A stretch of 64,000 bases of DNA from Musicola paradisiaca NCPPB 2511 (GCF_000400505.1 NZ_CM001857.1:1388731-1452730), one strand, 5' to 3'. Counted from the first letter of the stretch, positions 38,192 through 47,903 are shown. Made by a program: numbers and translations. Notes: generated from the sequence alone by a model not told the origin.

Positions 38192-38902
38192 TCAGGCTGC
38201 GGCAGAGTGCGAGTGCGTGTAGTACCAGGCGACGGTCTTGCGTACCAGCGCTTCGGTGGCGTCGAGATAAGCGGCCGGTGCGGCGAGTATCTCCGGCGCC
38301 AGAATCAGCGGCAGTTCGGTGCAGCCAAGAATGATCTTTTCCACCCCTTGTCGTTGCAGTTCCGTTTGTACCGGTAACAGCAACTGACGGGCGAGGGCGA
38401 AGTTTCCGGCCTTGTAAGCATAAATGCTGTCCATCACCGCATCCTGTTCCGCCTGGGAGGGAAGCGTGCAGCGCACCTGCTGGCGGCTTAGCGCGTGTTG
38501 GTAAATATCGGCGCGTACCGTAGCGGTAGTGGCTAGCAGGCCGACGTGGCGCAGCGACTGTTCGTCGATCCACTGACAGGTTGCGTCGATGATGCTGATC
38601 ATTTCGGTTCGGGTATGGCGTTTCAGGTCGTCGAACCAATAGTGGGCGGTATTGCAAGGCATGATGATGCAGGACGCACCGGCGTTTTCCAGAATCCGCA
38701 GGTATTGGAGCATTTTGCTGAGCGGGGATGTGCCCTGTTGCAAAATACAGCGGGTACGATCGGGAATATCCGGAATGGATACGGCGATCATCGGGATGTG
38801 TTCCTGATCGGTGTGCGCCGGTGTGTTGTTGATCAGTTTCTGCATGGCGTCGACAGTGGCGCCGGGGCCCATGCCGCCCAAAATACCAATAACAGGGTTC
38901 AT
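38192..38902 (-). CDS. Aspartate/glutamate racemase family protein (YgeA/RacX-like)
   Basis: 236 residues. PLP-independent two-cysteine racemase: MNPVIGILGGMGPGATVD at the start, first catalytic Cys in IIMPCNTAHYWFDDL near residue 84 and second in ILGCTELPLI near 195. The broad-specificity relatives YgeA (E. coli) and RacX make D-amino acids. Start ATG 38900-38902 behind GGGAG; the frame stays open far upstream through an 18-bp repeat array, which is treated here as untranslated. Divergent from a HypT-like LysR gene. Confidence 0.9.
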   Translation of the reverse strand: MNPVIGILGGMGPGATVDAMQKLINNTPAHTDQEHIPMIAVSIPDIPDRTRCILQQGTSPLSKMLQYLRILENAGASCIIMPCNTAHYWFDDLKRHTRTEMISIIDATCQWIDEQSLRHVGLLATTATVRADIYQHALSRQQVRCTLPSQAEQDAVMDSIYAYKAGNFALARQLLLPVQTELQRQGVEKIILGCTELPLILAPEILAAPAAYLDATEALVRKTVAWYYTHSHSAAA

Positions 38903-38921
38903 CTCATCGTCTCCCGTAGTC

Positions 38922-38993
38922 CCGGTGCAAAAATCAGTACCGGTGCAAAAATCAATGCCGGTGCAAAAATCAGTGCCGGTGCGGAAATCATCG
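38922..38993. repeat. 18-bp tandem repeat array, four copies, in a divergent promoter region
   Basis: Units start at 38922, 38940, 38958 and 38976. The first three share CCGGTGCAAAAATCA and differ only in the last three bases (GTA, ATG, GTG); the fourth is CCGGTGCGGAAATCATCG. It lies between the racemase start and the HypT-like gene. Read as codons on the minus strand it keeps an open frame with TGTDFC-like units. Confidence 0.9.
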
Positions 38994-39110
38994 CACAGCA
39001 CCTCGAAATGTGAATTGCGAAATTCCCATCCGCCATCCCTGTTTTGCATAAGCACTATTACGCTATGCTTTTTATGATATCTACAGGCGAAACTGGCGTG
39101 GTGAACGGCA

Positions 39111-40004
39111 ATGCTAAATAACATTGAAACCAAATGGCTTTATGACTTTATCTCCCTTGAGGAGTGCCGCAGCTTTACGCTGGCGGCGGAGCAACGCAAC
39201 ATCTCGCAGTCGTCATTCAGCCGTCGTATTCGGGCGCTGGAGGAGGCGGTAGGATTCGAAATTTTTGATCGCTCTGCATCGCCGCTGCAATTGACGGAGC
39301 CGGGGCGTGTTTTCCATGCGCATATTCGCAATACGCTCGACGATCTGGAGTATCAGATTAATAAACTGCACGGCGGCGCCCCTTCGCGGCATCGCATCAC
39401 TATCGCCGCCGCACATTCGCTGTCGGTGTTCGTGATGCCGGATCTGCTGAGGTCCCTGCCGAATCCGCAGGAAAATATCGTCTACGTTGAGTCCATTGAC
39501 GTGGATGACGCGGTTCTCAATCTGAAAGAGGGGCGCAGCGATTTCATTTTTTCGTTTCAGAACGAAGAACTGATGTCGGAACCTTTTCTGCACACCCGGA
39601 TGATGGCGTCGCGGCTTTATCCGGTCTGCGCCTGCGATGCCGCCGGCAAACCGTTGTTCGATGCGCGCGCACCTTCGCTGCCGTTGCTGAACTACACCGA
39701 TACCAGCTACATGGGGCGGCAGGTGAACCGCTACCTCGCCGCCGTCGGGCGTGAGCGTTTCACGGTGACGTTCGTCTCTTCCATGAGCGATCTGCTCAAG
39801 CGGATGGTGAAGCAGGGCTTCGGCATCGCCTGGCTGCCGGATTACTCCATCAAGGAAGAGCTTAAACATCGGGAACTGGCGATTCTGAATTTGGAAAACG
39901 CAGTCATGGCGATGCAGGTTTATCTATACCGACTGGATGCACGCCTGAATACGGCGTCGGAGTCGTTCTGGCGAACGATGAAGGCGTTGCATCCCACAGT
40001 GTGA
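39111..40004 (+). CDS. LysR-family regulator, HypT/YjiE-like
   Basis: 297 residues. The N-terminus (NNIETKWLYDFISLEECRSF, then AEQRNISQSSFSRRIRALEEAVG) closely follows E. coli HypT (NIETKWLYDF...), the hypochlorite-responsive regulator, and SSMSDLLKRMVKQGFGIAWLPDYSI matches its C-terminal region. Whether it senses oxidants or instead controls the divergent racemase gene is open; other members of this group sit beside racemase and transporter genes. Confidence 0.85.
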   Translation: MLNNIETKWLYDFISLEECRSFTLAAEQRNISQSSFSRRIRALEEAVGFEIFDRSASPLQLTEPGRVFHAHIRNTLDDLEYQINKLHGGAPSRHRITIAAAHSLSVFVMPDLLRSLPNPQENIVYVESIDVDDAVLNLKEGRSDFIFSFQNEELMSEPFLHTRMMASRLYPVCACDAAGKPLFDARAPSLPLLNYTDTSYMGRQVNRYLAAVGRERFTVTFVSSMSDLLKRMVKQGFGIAWLPDYSIKEELKHRELAILNLENAVMAMQVYLYRLDARLNTASESFWRTMKALHPTV

Positions 40005-40015
40005 GAGCGTTCCCT

Positions 40016-40045
40016 TAAAAAAAACAGCGGCCGGACGGCCGCTGT
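40016..40045 (-). terminator. Strong intrinsic terminator downstream of the symporter gene
   Basis: On the minus strand ACAGCGGCC-GTCC-GGCCGCTGT is followed by a run of Ts (complement of the A run at 40016-40024). It lies 27 bp after the symporter stop and also between convergent genes, so it may serve the LysR gene in reverse. Confidence 0.9.
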
Positions 40046-40071
40046 CTGCGAAGATGACGTTCAGAAACGCA

Positions 40072-41373
40072 TCAGGCGTCTTGTGTTGCGCTGGCCTGTT
40101 GTAAGACCACCGTTTCCTCAAGGTCCTCTGCGTCTTCATCGTCGGTTACGCCTTTTTCCAGGCTGGCGACCACGGCGGTGGAGATGCTGTTACCGATGAC
40201 GTTGGTCGCGGTACGGCCCATATCCAGGAACTGGTCGATACCCAGAATCAGCAGAATACCGGCTTCCGGCAGGCTGAACATCGGCAGTGTGGCGGCAACC
40301 ACTACCACGGAGGCGCGAGCCACGCCTGCCATGCCTTTGCTGGTGATCATCAGCGTCAGCAGGATCAGGATCTGCTGGGTCAGGCTCAGGTCGATGTTGT
40401 ACGCCTGGGCGATGAACAGAATGGCGAAAGACTGGTACATCATCGAGCCGTCAAGGTTGAATGAGTAACCCAGCGGCAGCACGAAGCTGGTGATTTTCTT
40501 CGGTACGCCGAAACGGCTCAGCGCTTCCATGGTCTTCGGATAGGCGGATTCGCTGCTGGCGGTGGCGAAGGCCAGCATGGTGGGTTCGCGGATCAGGCGA
40601 GCCAGCACCGCGATGGATTTGCCCAGGAAGGCGTATCCGACCAGAAACAGTACCGACCACAGCAGCGCCAGGCCAATGTAGAACTCGCCGATCAGCTTGC
40701 CGAAGTCATAAATCAGGCCCAGGCCTTGCGTGGTGATGGCGGAAGCGATGGCGGCAAAGACCGCGATCGGCGCCAGCGCCATCACGTAGTCGGTGACGCG
40801 GAACATCACTTTGGCCAGTTCTTCAATGGTGGAGAGAATGAAGTTGGCCTGTTTGTTATGGTGTTTGACGTAAGCCAGCGCAGAACCGAAGAACAGCGAG
40901 AACACCAGAATTTGCAGAATTTCGTTATTGGCCATCGCTTCCACGATGCTTTTCGGGAAGATATGGCTGATGAAATTCTTCAGTGTGAAGCCATCGGTAT
41001 TCAGACCGGTAGTGACGTGGTTGGCGGTGGCCACCAGGTTCATGCCTACGCCGGGCTGGAAGAAGTTGGCCAGGCACATACCGATCAGCAGCGACAGGAA
41101 GGACGCGGTAATGAACCAGGTCATGGCTTTCAGGCCAACGCGGCCTACGGCAGAAGAGTTGCCCATGCTGGCCAGACCGGATACCAGCGTAGCGAATACC
41201 AGCGGTGCGATAATCATTTTGATTAACCGCAGGAAAATATCGGTAATCATATTGAAATAGGAAGCGACTTCTTTGGCGCGCCCGCCGTCGAGATATTGAT
41301 GGCAAGCCCAGCCAACAAGAATCCCCAGTATGATAGCCAATGCTATCTGTATGACTAACTTCTGCCTTTGCAT
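40072..41373 (-). CDS. Dicarboxylate/amino acid:cation symporter (GltP/DctA family)
   Basis: 433 residues of the DAACS family. Membrane segments from IQIALAIILGILVGWA; the re-entrant serine-rich loop AFATASSESAYPKTME near residue 270, GYSFNLDGSMMYQS near 300 and the C-terminal DMGRTATNVIGNSI substrate motif are intact. Imports glutamate, aspartate or C4-dicarboxylates with H+ or Na+. Start ATG 41371-41373 with GAGG upstream. It may feed or use the nearby racemase, but this is inference. Confidence 0.92.
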   Translation of the reverse strand: MQRQKLVIQIALAIILGILVGWACHQYLDGGRAKEVASYFNMITDIFLRLIKMIIAPLVFATLVSGLASMGNSSAVGRVGLKAMTWFITASFLSLLIGMCLANFFQPGVGMNLVATANHVTTGLNTDGFTLKNFISHIFPKSIVEAMANNEILQILVFSLFFGSALAYVKHHNKQANFILSTIEELAKVMFRVTDYVMALAPIAVFAAIASAITTQGLGLIYDFGKLIGEFYIGLALLWSVLFLVGYAFLGKSIAVLARLIREPTMLAFATASSESAYPKTMEALSRFGVPKKITSFVLPLGYSFNLDGSMMYQSFAILFIAQAYNIDLSLTQQILILLTLMITSKGMAGVARASVVVVAATLPMFSLPEAGILLILGIDQFLDMGRTATNVIGNSISTAVVASLEKGVTDDEDAEDLEETVVLQQASATQDA

Positions 41374-42249
41374 ATTAACCTCATGTTGATGACCGTATTC
41401 AGACAACACACAGTGTTATTGCAGCGCATCCGATGAACGCGCATTTATCAATGCACGCAATCGTTACACTGGCCTGTTATGGAGGGGTGTTGTGTCTGCG
41501 GCGCAGATATTACAACGAAATCGAGTTTTTACTGCTTTTTTTTCTGCGTAATAAAAGTCACGTCACATGTTTGATGCAAAAAATGCATTATCAATAACAT
41601 TGATGCTTAAATTGCATATGGCATTTAACGTTGTCAATGGGGTGTCATGCTTTTATTTTATTATTTTCAATATGTTGAGATCTATTTTCTTCCTTGTTTA
41701 TCGTCGATTTTTTTGTGATGATTTTTTCTTATGATTTATTGAGAGTTAGCAATAAATTAAATAATCGCCGGATAATTTATTATTCAGTGCGCCTAAGTTT
41801 ATTTTCTATTAATTCAGTTGGTAATTAATAAATATTGATGACGAATTTTGTTTTTATGCTGGTAACTTTATTTACATAACTGTATGAGAAGAGAGCAGAG
41901 AAAAATAATAAGTATCTCAGTAACCTATTTTTTATTGAAAAATAAATGCCATAAATAACGTTATCCGGGCTTGCCTGTAGTGACTGTGTTTTTTTATCGT
42001 TTTGTCATTGTTAATTGCGGTGAGCATGGCCGGTTGAAAACATTTCCGGTAACGCTAAAAACGGGGGTGATAACCCAGCTTGTCGCCAGAATAAATAGTA
42101 AATAGGTCTTATTATTATCCAGGGTGACGGCTTTACTATTCTTAAGCACGATACAGATCAAGCTATTGGTGAGGCGACGTGTTTTTTCCCCAGGGAACCC
42201 CTTACACTATTTTCCGTATAAAAGTTATGGAGATTGGATTGCGGTGGTT
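41374..42249. other. Long AT-rich divergent intergenic region
   Basis: About 876 bp, clearly poorer in GC than its flanks, with no credible gene. It must hold the promoters of the symporter and fhlA. Short repeats of ATGCATT/AATGC (around 41585-41625) and the inverted GCATT-TATC-AATGC (41441-41454) are visible. The AT-rich strip (41620-42000) could bind H-NS-like proteins. Confidence 0.55.
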
Positions 42250-44424
42250 ATGGCGACACGACTGACTGGCTCCCCGTCCTGCCTTTCTATTATGTGGCAG
42301 GATGCCTTGCTGAAAGTTTCCCAGACATTGCTGCGACAACGCAGCATTGAGGGGGTGCTGCAGGCGCTCGACGGCTTATCGTTCTCGGTGGTGCGCTTCG
42401 GCCGCGTTAACCTGCTGTTGATGGATCCGCTGCATAATCAGATGGCGTTTTATCGTCACGACCGGGAATCAGCGCGCACGCGACTGAGCGACGAAAATAT
42501 TCTGCTGGCCGACGGGCCTGGCGGCATCGTATGGAGCACTCATGTGATGCTGCATTGCAACCGGCTGCATTTCCAGCGCGATTTCCCGCATCTGGTCGAG
42601 CAACCGGCTTATGTGGGGCTGAGCGATTATTGCCAACTGCCGTTGCTGGGGCCGCATCGGGTGCTGGGTGGCGTTGAGTTCATAAAAACCGACGGTAGCC
42701 AATTTACCGAAAGCGAAATCGAATTCTTTCAGTCGATTGCCAGTGTTGTGTCGCTGGTGGTGGAAAATATCAACGAGCGCGAACAGGCTCAGCGAGAAGA
42801 AGAACGTTTGCGGCAGGAGCGCGATCACTACCGTATCCTGGTGGATGTCACCAACACCGTTATTTCCCGTCTTGAACTAAAAGCGCTGGCGCTGGAAGTC
42901 TCCCGTGAAATTCACCGTTTTTTCGGCATCGATTTTATTGCGCTGGTGCTGAAAGAAGCGGAGGGCGACGACGCCACGCTCAAATATTTTGCGACTCACT
43001 ATGTCGGAAGCGGTGCGCCCAAAACGGTGCAGGGCGATGTAGGGCGAGAAGAAACGCTGGCCGACGGCGTCATGCGGCATAATCAAGTGCAGTTGGTGAG
43101 CGAGAACGACATGCCGCGTAACGGCGAGCCGCGTTGTCTGGTGCAGTGGTTTGACGCCGGCCCCACCCATGCCTGCCTGCTGCCGTTGGCGTTCGGTAAT
43201 CGCATGCTGGGGGTGCTGGAGCTGGCGCACCGGGAACGCCTGGCGGTGAGCGATGCGGAGATCCGCTTGCTGCGGCAGATTGCGGCGCGCATCGCCATTG
43301 CATTGGATAATGCGTTGGCTTACGACCAGATATCCCGCCTGAAAGATTCCTTGATCCATGAAAATTTCTATTTGACGGAGCAGCTTACCGAGCGGATCCA
43401 GCATGCCGGCGGCGATGAATTCGGTGAAATCATCGGCCGCAGCGAGGCGATCCGGCGGGTACTGGAACAGGTAGAGATGGTTGCCGCCAGCGACAGTACC
43501 GTGCTGATTCTGGGAGAAACCGGAACCGGGAAAGAGCTGATCGCCCGGGCGATTCACAGTTTGAGCCCGCGCAAATCTCAACGCATGGTGAAGATGAACT
43601 GCGCCGCCATCCCCTCCGGCCTGCTGGAAAGCGACCTGTTCGGCCATGAAAAAGGGGCATTTACCGGCGCTACCGCTCTGAGGCAGGGGCGTTTTGAAAT
43701 GGCGGACAAAAGCACGCTGTTTCTAGATGAAGTAGGGGATATCCCGCTGGAGCTGCAACCCAAACTGTTGCGTGTTTTACAGGAGCGGGAAATCGAACGC
43801 CTCGGCGGCAGCAAAGTCATTCCCGTGGATGTGCGGCTCATTGCCGCCACTAATCGCGACCTTAAGCAGATGGTGGCGGATCGGGAATACCGTAGCGATC
43901 TCTATTACCGTTTGAATGTGTTTCCCATCGTCATACCACCGTTGCGTGAGCGGCCGGAGGATATTCCGTTGCTGGTGAAGTTTTTCACCCGCAAAATCGC
44001 CCGCCGCATGAATCGCACCATCGATAGCATTCCTTCCGAAATACTGCGGCAGCTAAGCCGTTTGCCTTGGCCGGGCAACGTGCGCGAACTGGAAAACGTG
44101 GTGGAGCGGGCGGTTATTCTGACGCGCGGCACCACCCTCAACCTGCAGATGGATGAACTGCAGCACCACCTTTCGCCGCTGGAAGCCCCCAAACCGCATC
44201 ATCATCGAGAGATTGAACCGCCGCCAGAAGCAGAAGCGCCGCATACGCTGGATGCAGAGGAAGAGTCTGAGCGTGATCGCATTATCCGGGCGCTGCGCGA
44301 TACCAACGGTATTGTCGCCGGCCCCAAAGGTGCCGCCGCCCGCCTGGGGCTCAAACGCACCACGTTGCTCTCCCGTATGCAACGTATGGGCATTTCCGCC
44401 AGAGAGATTGAAGATATTTCCTGA
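42250..44424 (+). CDS. fhlA: Formate hydrogenlyase transcriptional activator
   Basis: About 724 residues. Two N-terminal GAF-type domains (about 20-200 and 220-380) would sense formate; the AAA+ domain has Walker A GETGTGKE, the sigma-54 contact loop GAFTGAT and arginine-finger region YYRLNVFPI; a Fis-type helix-turn-helix (GPKGAAARLGLKRTTLLSRM) ends it. It closely follows E. coli FhlA from EFGEIIGRSEA on. It should activate the -24/-12 promoters of hydN-fdhF and hyf in this locus. Start ATG 42250 is tentative; the frame is open back to GTG 42124. Confidence 0.95.
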   Translation: MATRLTGSPSCLSIMWQDALLKVSQTLLRQRSIEGVLQALDGLSFSVVRFGRVNLLLMDPLHNQMAFYRHDRESARTRLSDENILLADGPGGIVWSTHVMLHCNRLHFQRDFPHLVEQPAYVGLSDYCQLPLLGPHRVLGGVEFIKTDGSQFTESEIEFFQSIASVVSLVVENINEREQAQREEERLRQERDHYRILVDVTNTVISRLELKALALEVSREIHRFFGIDFIALVLKEAEGDDATLKYFATHYVGSGAPKTVQGDVGREETLADGVMRHNQVQLVSENDMPRNGEPRCLVQWFDAGPTHACLLPLAFGNRMLGVLELAHRERLAVSDAEIRLLRQIAARIAIALDNALAYDQISRLKDSLIHENFYLTEQLTERIQHAGGDEFGEIIGRSEAIRRVLEQVEMVAASDSTVLILGETGTGKELIARAIHSLSPRKSQRMVKMNCAAIPSGLLESDLFGHEKGAFTGATALRQGRFEMADKSTLFLDEVGDIPLELQPKLLRVLQEREIERLGGSKVIPVDVRLIAATNRDLKQMVADREYRSDLYYRLNVFPIVIPPLRERPEDIPLLVKFFTRKIARRMNRTIDSIPSEILRQLSRLPWPGNVRELENVVERAVILTRGTTLNLQMDELQHHLSPLEAPKPHHHREIEPPPEAEAPHTLDAEEESERDRIIRALRDTNGIVAGPKGAAARLGLKRTTLLSRMQRMGISAREIEDIS

Positions 44425-44552
44425 CCCGCCGCCGGTTGGAGGGCAAAAACGCCCGCTTGTCCGTTCAGGGCGAAAAGATGTCCTGTTTTGGCCTGTCCGT
44501 TCGGTAGCGTCCGGTGTCATGATGACGATGGACGATAACCGAGGAGAGAATA

Positions 44553-44741
44553 ATGTTAGCGATGAAACCCCATTGTGAACGCTGCGGCAAAGGCTTGCAG
44601 CCAACGGCTACAGACGCGCTGATTTGCTCTTTTGAATGTACATTCTGCTCTGAGTGCGCCACTCATGCGTTGAATAGCACGTGTCCCAATTGCGGCGGTG
44701 AATTGGTGAGAAGGCCGACCCGACGTTTGGACAAGGATTAA
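44553..44741 (+). CDS. DUF1272 small zinc-ribbon-like protein
   Basis: 62 residues with eight cysteines arranged as CERCGKGL, CSFECTFCSECA and CPNCGG, which suggests two metal sites. It fits the DUF1272 family (PF06906), of unknown function, often annotated beside unrelated genes. GAGGAGAG precedes ATG 44553. Confidence 0.88.
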   Translation: MLAMKPHCERCGKGLQPTATDALICSFECTFCSECATHALNSTCPNCGGELVRRPTRRLDKD

Positions 44742-45173
44742 GCAGCATCCGGGATTATTCGTCGTTGCGGCGTAAACAAGATGATGTTTCTTCACGACCT
44801 GGGGGCAACACTCGCTGGAGTTGGCGGATGACGCCATGACATCGTAGGTGGCCGGTTCAGCAAGCGAACGGGTTTAACGTGTGTTTTCACCCTTCATCGC
44901 ATCCACTAGCCGATGCCAAGGTTGCGGATGACGGCTATGGCAGGTATTCGGTGATGTTGAACACACTCTTCTGGGGCGAGTCCCGAACAGGCTGGAAGTA
45001 TCCACGGCGATTCGGCATTGCCGCCGCCTGTTTGGGCTGGCGACTCTTGCGGTTTGCGCCTCGCTGCACCGCGATATGATCGCCGGCAGTTGCCGAGCAT
45101 CATGGCGGGCGGCGGTTTGTACTCCGAGCAGCCCACACCCCACCGGGTGATCGGTGGGGTGTGGCCGGTTGGA
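44742..45173. other. Intergenic region downstream of fdhF
   Basis: About 430 bp with no credible gene between the DUF1272 and fdhF genes, which converge here. The only clear structure is the perfect hairpin at 45133-45164. Confidence 0.5.
45133..45164 (-). terminator. Perfect 13-bp hairpin after fdhF
   Basis: CACACCCCACCG (45134-45145) and CGGTGGGGTGTG (45152-45163) pair perfectly with a 6-base loop, and one more C-G pair closes the base. It lies about 10 bp past the fdhF stop. No T run follows, so it may act as a 3' stabiliser as well. Confidence 0.6.
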
Positions 45174-47324
45174 TTAACCCGCGACTTCCGCTTCTTTACG
45201 CAGACGCGCCTTCAGTGCGCTGTATTCCTGAACGACATAGTTTTCCGCCCAGTTCTGATCGGCGATAGCCTCCAGTTTCACGGCACAGTGTTTGTACTCC
45301 GGTGTTTTGGAGATCGGATCCACTTCATCCAGCGTCAGTTCGTTACAGGCGCCGATCCACCACTGGTAGGTCATGTATACCGCCCCTTTGTTAATGCGTT
45401 CGCTGACCATGGCGCGACTGATCACTTTGCCGCGGCGGGAAGCGACCCACACCAACTGCTGGTCGCGCACGCCGAGAGCGGCGGCGTCTTCCGGGTTCAT
45501 CTGCACATAGCCGGGTTCGTCGGCCAGCGTCTGCAACGCGGTACAGTTGCCGGTCATGGAACGGCAGGAGTAGTGACCCACTTCACGCACGGTGGAGAGC
45601 ACCAGCGGATACTCGGCGTCGGTCTGCTCCATCGGCGGGTGCCATTCGGTGGCGAACAACAGCCCTTTGCCGTTGGGGCGGTCGAACTTGTTGCCGGCAT
45701 ACAGCCACGGTGTTCCTGGGCTGTCTTCGGTCAGACACGGCCAGGGAATATAGCCCAGCCCGGCCATCTTGTCGTAGGTCGCACCGTAGTACAGTGGGCA
45801 CAAATGGCGCAGCTCATCCCAGATTTCCTGGGTGTTGTTGTAGTGCATCGGGTAGCCCATGGCGGTAGCCATCAGGCTGATGATTTCCCAATCCGGCTTG
45901 ACGTTGCCCTGCGGTTCCACCGCTTTATAGAAGCGCTGGAAGCCACGGTCGGCCGCCGAATAAACCCCTTCGTGTTCGCCCCAGGACGTCGCCGGGAAGA
46001 TCACATCCGCCATCGCGGCGGTTTTGGTCATGAAAATATCCTGAACGATCAACAATTCCAGTTCGGCGAAGGTCTGCCGTACTACCGACAGGTCCGGCTC
46101 GGTCTGCAACGGGTCTTCGCCCATCAGGTAGTTGGCCTTGATCTTGCCTTCCTTGATCATGTGCGGTACGTCGGTCAGCGAGTAACCGATGCGGTCAGAC
46201 AACGACGGCACGCCCCAGGCTTTGGCGAATTTCTCACGGATTTCCGGGTCGGTGACTTTCTGATAGCCGGGGAATTGGTTCGGCAACGCGCCCATATCGC
46301 AGGCACCTTGCACGTTGTTTTGACCGCGCACCGGGCCGACGCCCACGTTCGGGCGGCCGAGGTTGCCGGTCAGCAGCGCCAGGCCGGACAGGCCTTTCAC
46401 CACGTCGACCCCTTGCGTCCACTGGGTTACGCCCATGCCCCACAGAATGGTGGCGGACGGCGCAGCGGCATACATACGGATGGCTTCACGGATCAATTGC
46501 GGACTGAGGCCGGTGATGTCCGCCACATATTCCGGCGTGTATTTCGCCACCAGATTGCGGTATTCCTCGAACCCTTCGGTGTGCGCAGACACAAAGCTCT
46601 GGTTGTACAACCCTTCGTTGATCAGCACGTTGGCGAAGGCGTTCACCAGCGCCATGTTGGAGCCGTTTTTCAGCGGCAACCACAGATCGGCGATGCGGGC
46701 GGTTTCAATGTGACGCGGGTCGCAGACGATGATCTTGGCGCCGCGTTCTTTCGCTTTGATGATGCGGCGCGCCACGATCGGGTGGGAGTCGGCGGCGTTG
46801 TAGCCGAACACCAGAATGCAGTCGGTTTTTTCGATTTCGCAAATCGAGTTACTCATCGCGCCGTTGCCCAGCGTGACCTGCAAACCGGATACCGACGGGC
46901 CGTGACATACGCGAGCACAGCAGTCGATATTGTTGGTGCCGGTGACGGCGCGGGCGAATTTCTGCATGACGAAATTGGTTTCGTTGCCCGGGCCACGAGA
47001 AGAGCCGGTGTGCATGATGGCGTCCGGGCCGTATTTTTCCTTGATGGCTTTCAAACGGGAACTGGCGAACTCGATGGCCTCGTCCCAGGACACCACTTCA
47101 AACGGCGCGCCTTTCTGGCGGCGGATCATCGGCTGTTTCAGACGCGGGGTCAGTAACTTGGTGTCATTGAGGAAATCCCAGCCGTAATAGCCTTTCAGGC
47201 ACAGCTCACCTTCGTTGGTGAGACCGTTGGCCCCTTCGGCGCCAACCACTTTGCCATTTTCCACCAACAGGTTAATTTTGCAGCCTGACCCGCAGTAGGG
47301 GCAGACGGTAATCACTTTCTGCAT
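45174..47324 (-). CDS. fdhF: Formate dehydrogenase H, cysteine-containing (selenium-free)
   Basis: 716 residues, collinear with E. coli FdhF. 4Fe-4S ligands CPYCGSGCKINL near residue 8 and LCLKGYYGWDF near 42; molybdopterin motifs MGEDPLQTEPDLS and TSWGEHEGV. The catalytic position 140, Sec (UGA) in E. coli, is Cys here: codon TGT at 46905-46907 in ARVCHGPSV. It oxidises formate to CO2 and passes electrons via HydN/Hyf subunits to the hydrogenase. Second gene behind hydN, 36 bp apart, under the sigma-54 promoter. Confidence 0.97.
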   Translation of the reverse strand: MQKVITVCPYCGSGCKINLLVENGKVVGAEGANGLTNEGELCLKGYYGWDFLNDTKLLTPRLKQPMIRRQKGAPFEVVSWDEAIEFASSRLKAIKEKYGPDAIMHTGSSRGPGNETNFVMQKFARAVTGTNNIDCCARVCHGPSVSGLQVTLGNGAMSNSICEIEKTDCILVFGYNAADSHPIVARRIIKAKERGAKIIVCDPRHIETARIADLWLPLKNGSNMALVNAFANVLINEGLYNQSFVSAHTEGFEEYRNLVAKYTPEYVADITGLSPQLIREAIRMYAAAPSATILWGMGVTQWTQGVDVVKGLSGLALLTGNLGRPNVGVGPVRGQNNVQGACDMGALPNQFPGYQKVTDPEIREKFAKAWGVPSLSDRIGYSLTDVPHMIKEGKIKANYLMGEDPLQTEPDLSVVRQTFAELELLIVQDIFMTKTAAMADVIFPATSWGEHEGVYSAADRGFQRFYKAVEPQGNVKPDWEIISLMATAMGYPMHYNNTQEIWDELRHLCPLYYGATYDKMAGLGYIPWPCLTEDSPGTPWLYAGNKFDRPNGKGLLFATEWHPPMEQTDAEYPLVLSTVREVGHYSCRSMTGNCTALQTLADEPGYVQMNPEDAAALGVRDQQLVWVASRRGKVISRAMVSERINKGAVYMTYQWWIGACNELTLDEVDPISKTPEYKHCAVKLEAIADQNWAENYVVQEYSALKARLRKEAEVAG

Positions 47325-47360
47325 GACATTGCTCTCCTTCAGCGTACCTTGATGGCACGG

Positions 47361-47903
47361 TCAGAATTTCATTTCCGCGGCTTCGTCTAACGCTGCGCGC
47401 CGCTGTTTACGTTGGATCATTTCCTGAATGTCATCGCGGCTTATCAGGTGCAGGGCTTTGGTCGGACAGACTTCGACACAGGCCGGCCCACCGGCGCGGC
47501 CTTCGCACAGATCGCATTTATGGGCTTCGGCCTTGATGCAATTCCCCAGGGTTTGATAATGGCTGATACGCGCCACCGGTTTACTGATCACCGTCATGGC
47601 GCCGTAGGGACAAGCCACCACACAGGTCTTGCAACCGATGCATTTTTCCTGCTGCACCTTGATATGATCGCCGGCGCGCACAATCGCGCCGTTCGGGCAA
47701 ACATTGGCGCAGGGGGCATCTTCACAGTGACGGCACTGGATAGTGGTACTGACGTTCAGACCTTTCACCACTTTCAGTCGGGGGGTGAAATGTTCCGGCG
47801 ACAACGACGAGGGATTACCGTCGCTGTGGGCCAACACGCAGGCGACCTCACAGGTGCGGCAGCCGATACATTTCCTGGGGTCTGCTAAAACGAACCGGTT
47901 CAT
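47361..47903 (-). CDS. hydN: Electron transport protein HydN (four 4Fe-4S clusters)
   Basis: 180 residues with CIGCRTCEVAC, CRHCEDAPCANVCP, CIGCKTCVVACP and CDLCEGRAGGPACVEVCP, four ferredoxin-type clusters. Family partner of FdhF in formate metabolism. Start ATG 47901-47903 with AAGGAGA upstream; first gene after the sigma-54 promoter. Confidence 0.95.
   Translation of the reverse strand: MNRFVLADPRKCIGCRTCEVACVLAHSDGNPSSLSPEHFTPRLKVVKGLNVSTTIQCRHCEDAPCANVCPNGAIVRAGDHIKVQQEKCIGCKTCVVACPYGAMTVISKPVARISHYQTLGNCIKAEAHKCDLCEGRAGGPACVEVCPTKALHLISRDDIQEMIQRKQRRAALDEAAEMKF

Noticed and set aside
38922..38993. CRISPR array
   Set aside because: Units are directly adjacent with no unique spacers and no cas genes are present.
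38903..39133. 77-residue N-terminal extension of the racemase through the repeats
   Set aside because: Homologues start at MNPVIGILGG, where a good ribosome site lies; kept only as a possibility in the repeat finding.
45018..47156. 712-codon open frame antisense to fdhF
   Set aside because: Length results from high GC and the fdhF codon pattern; His/Arg/Val-rich with no motif.
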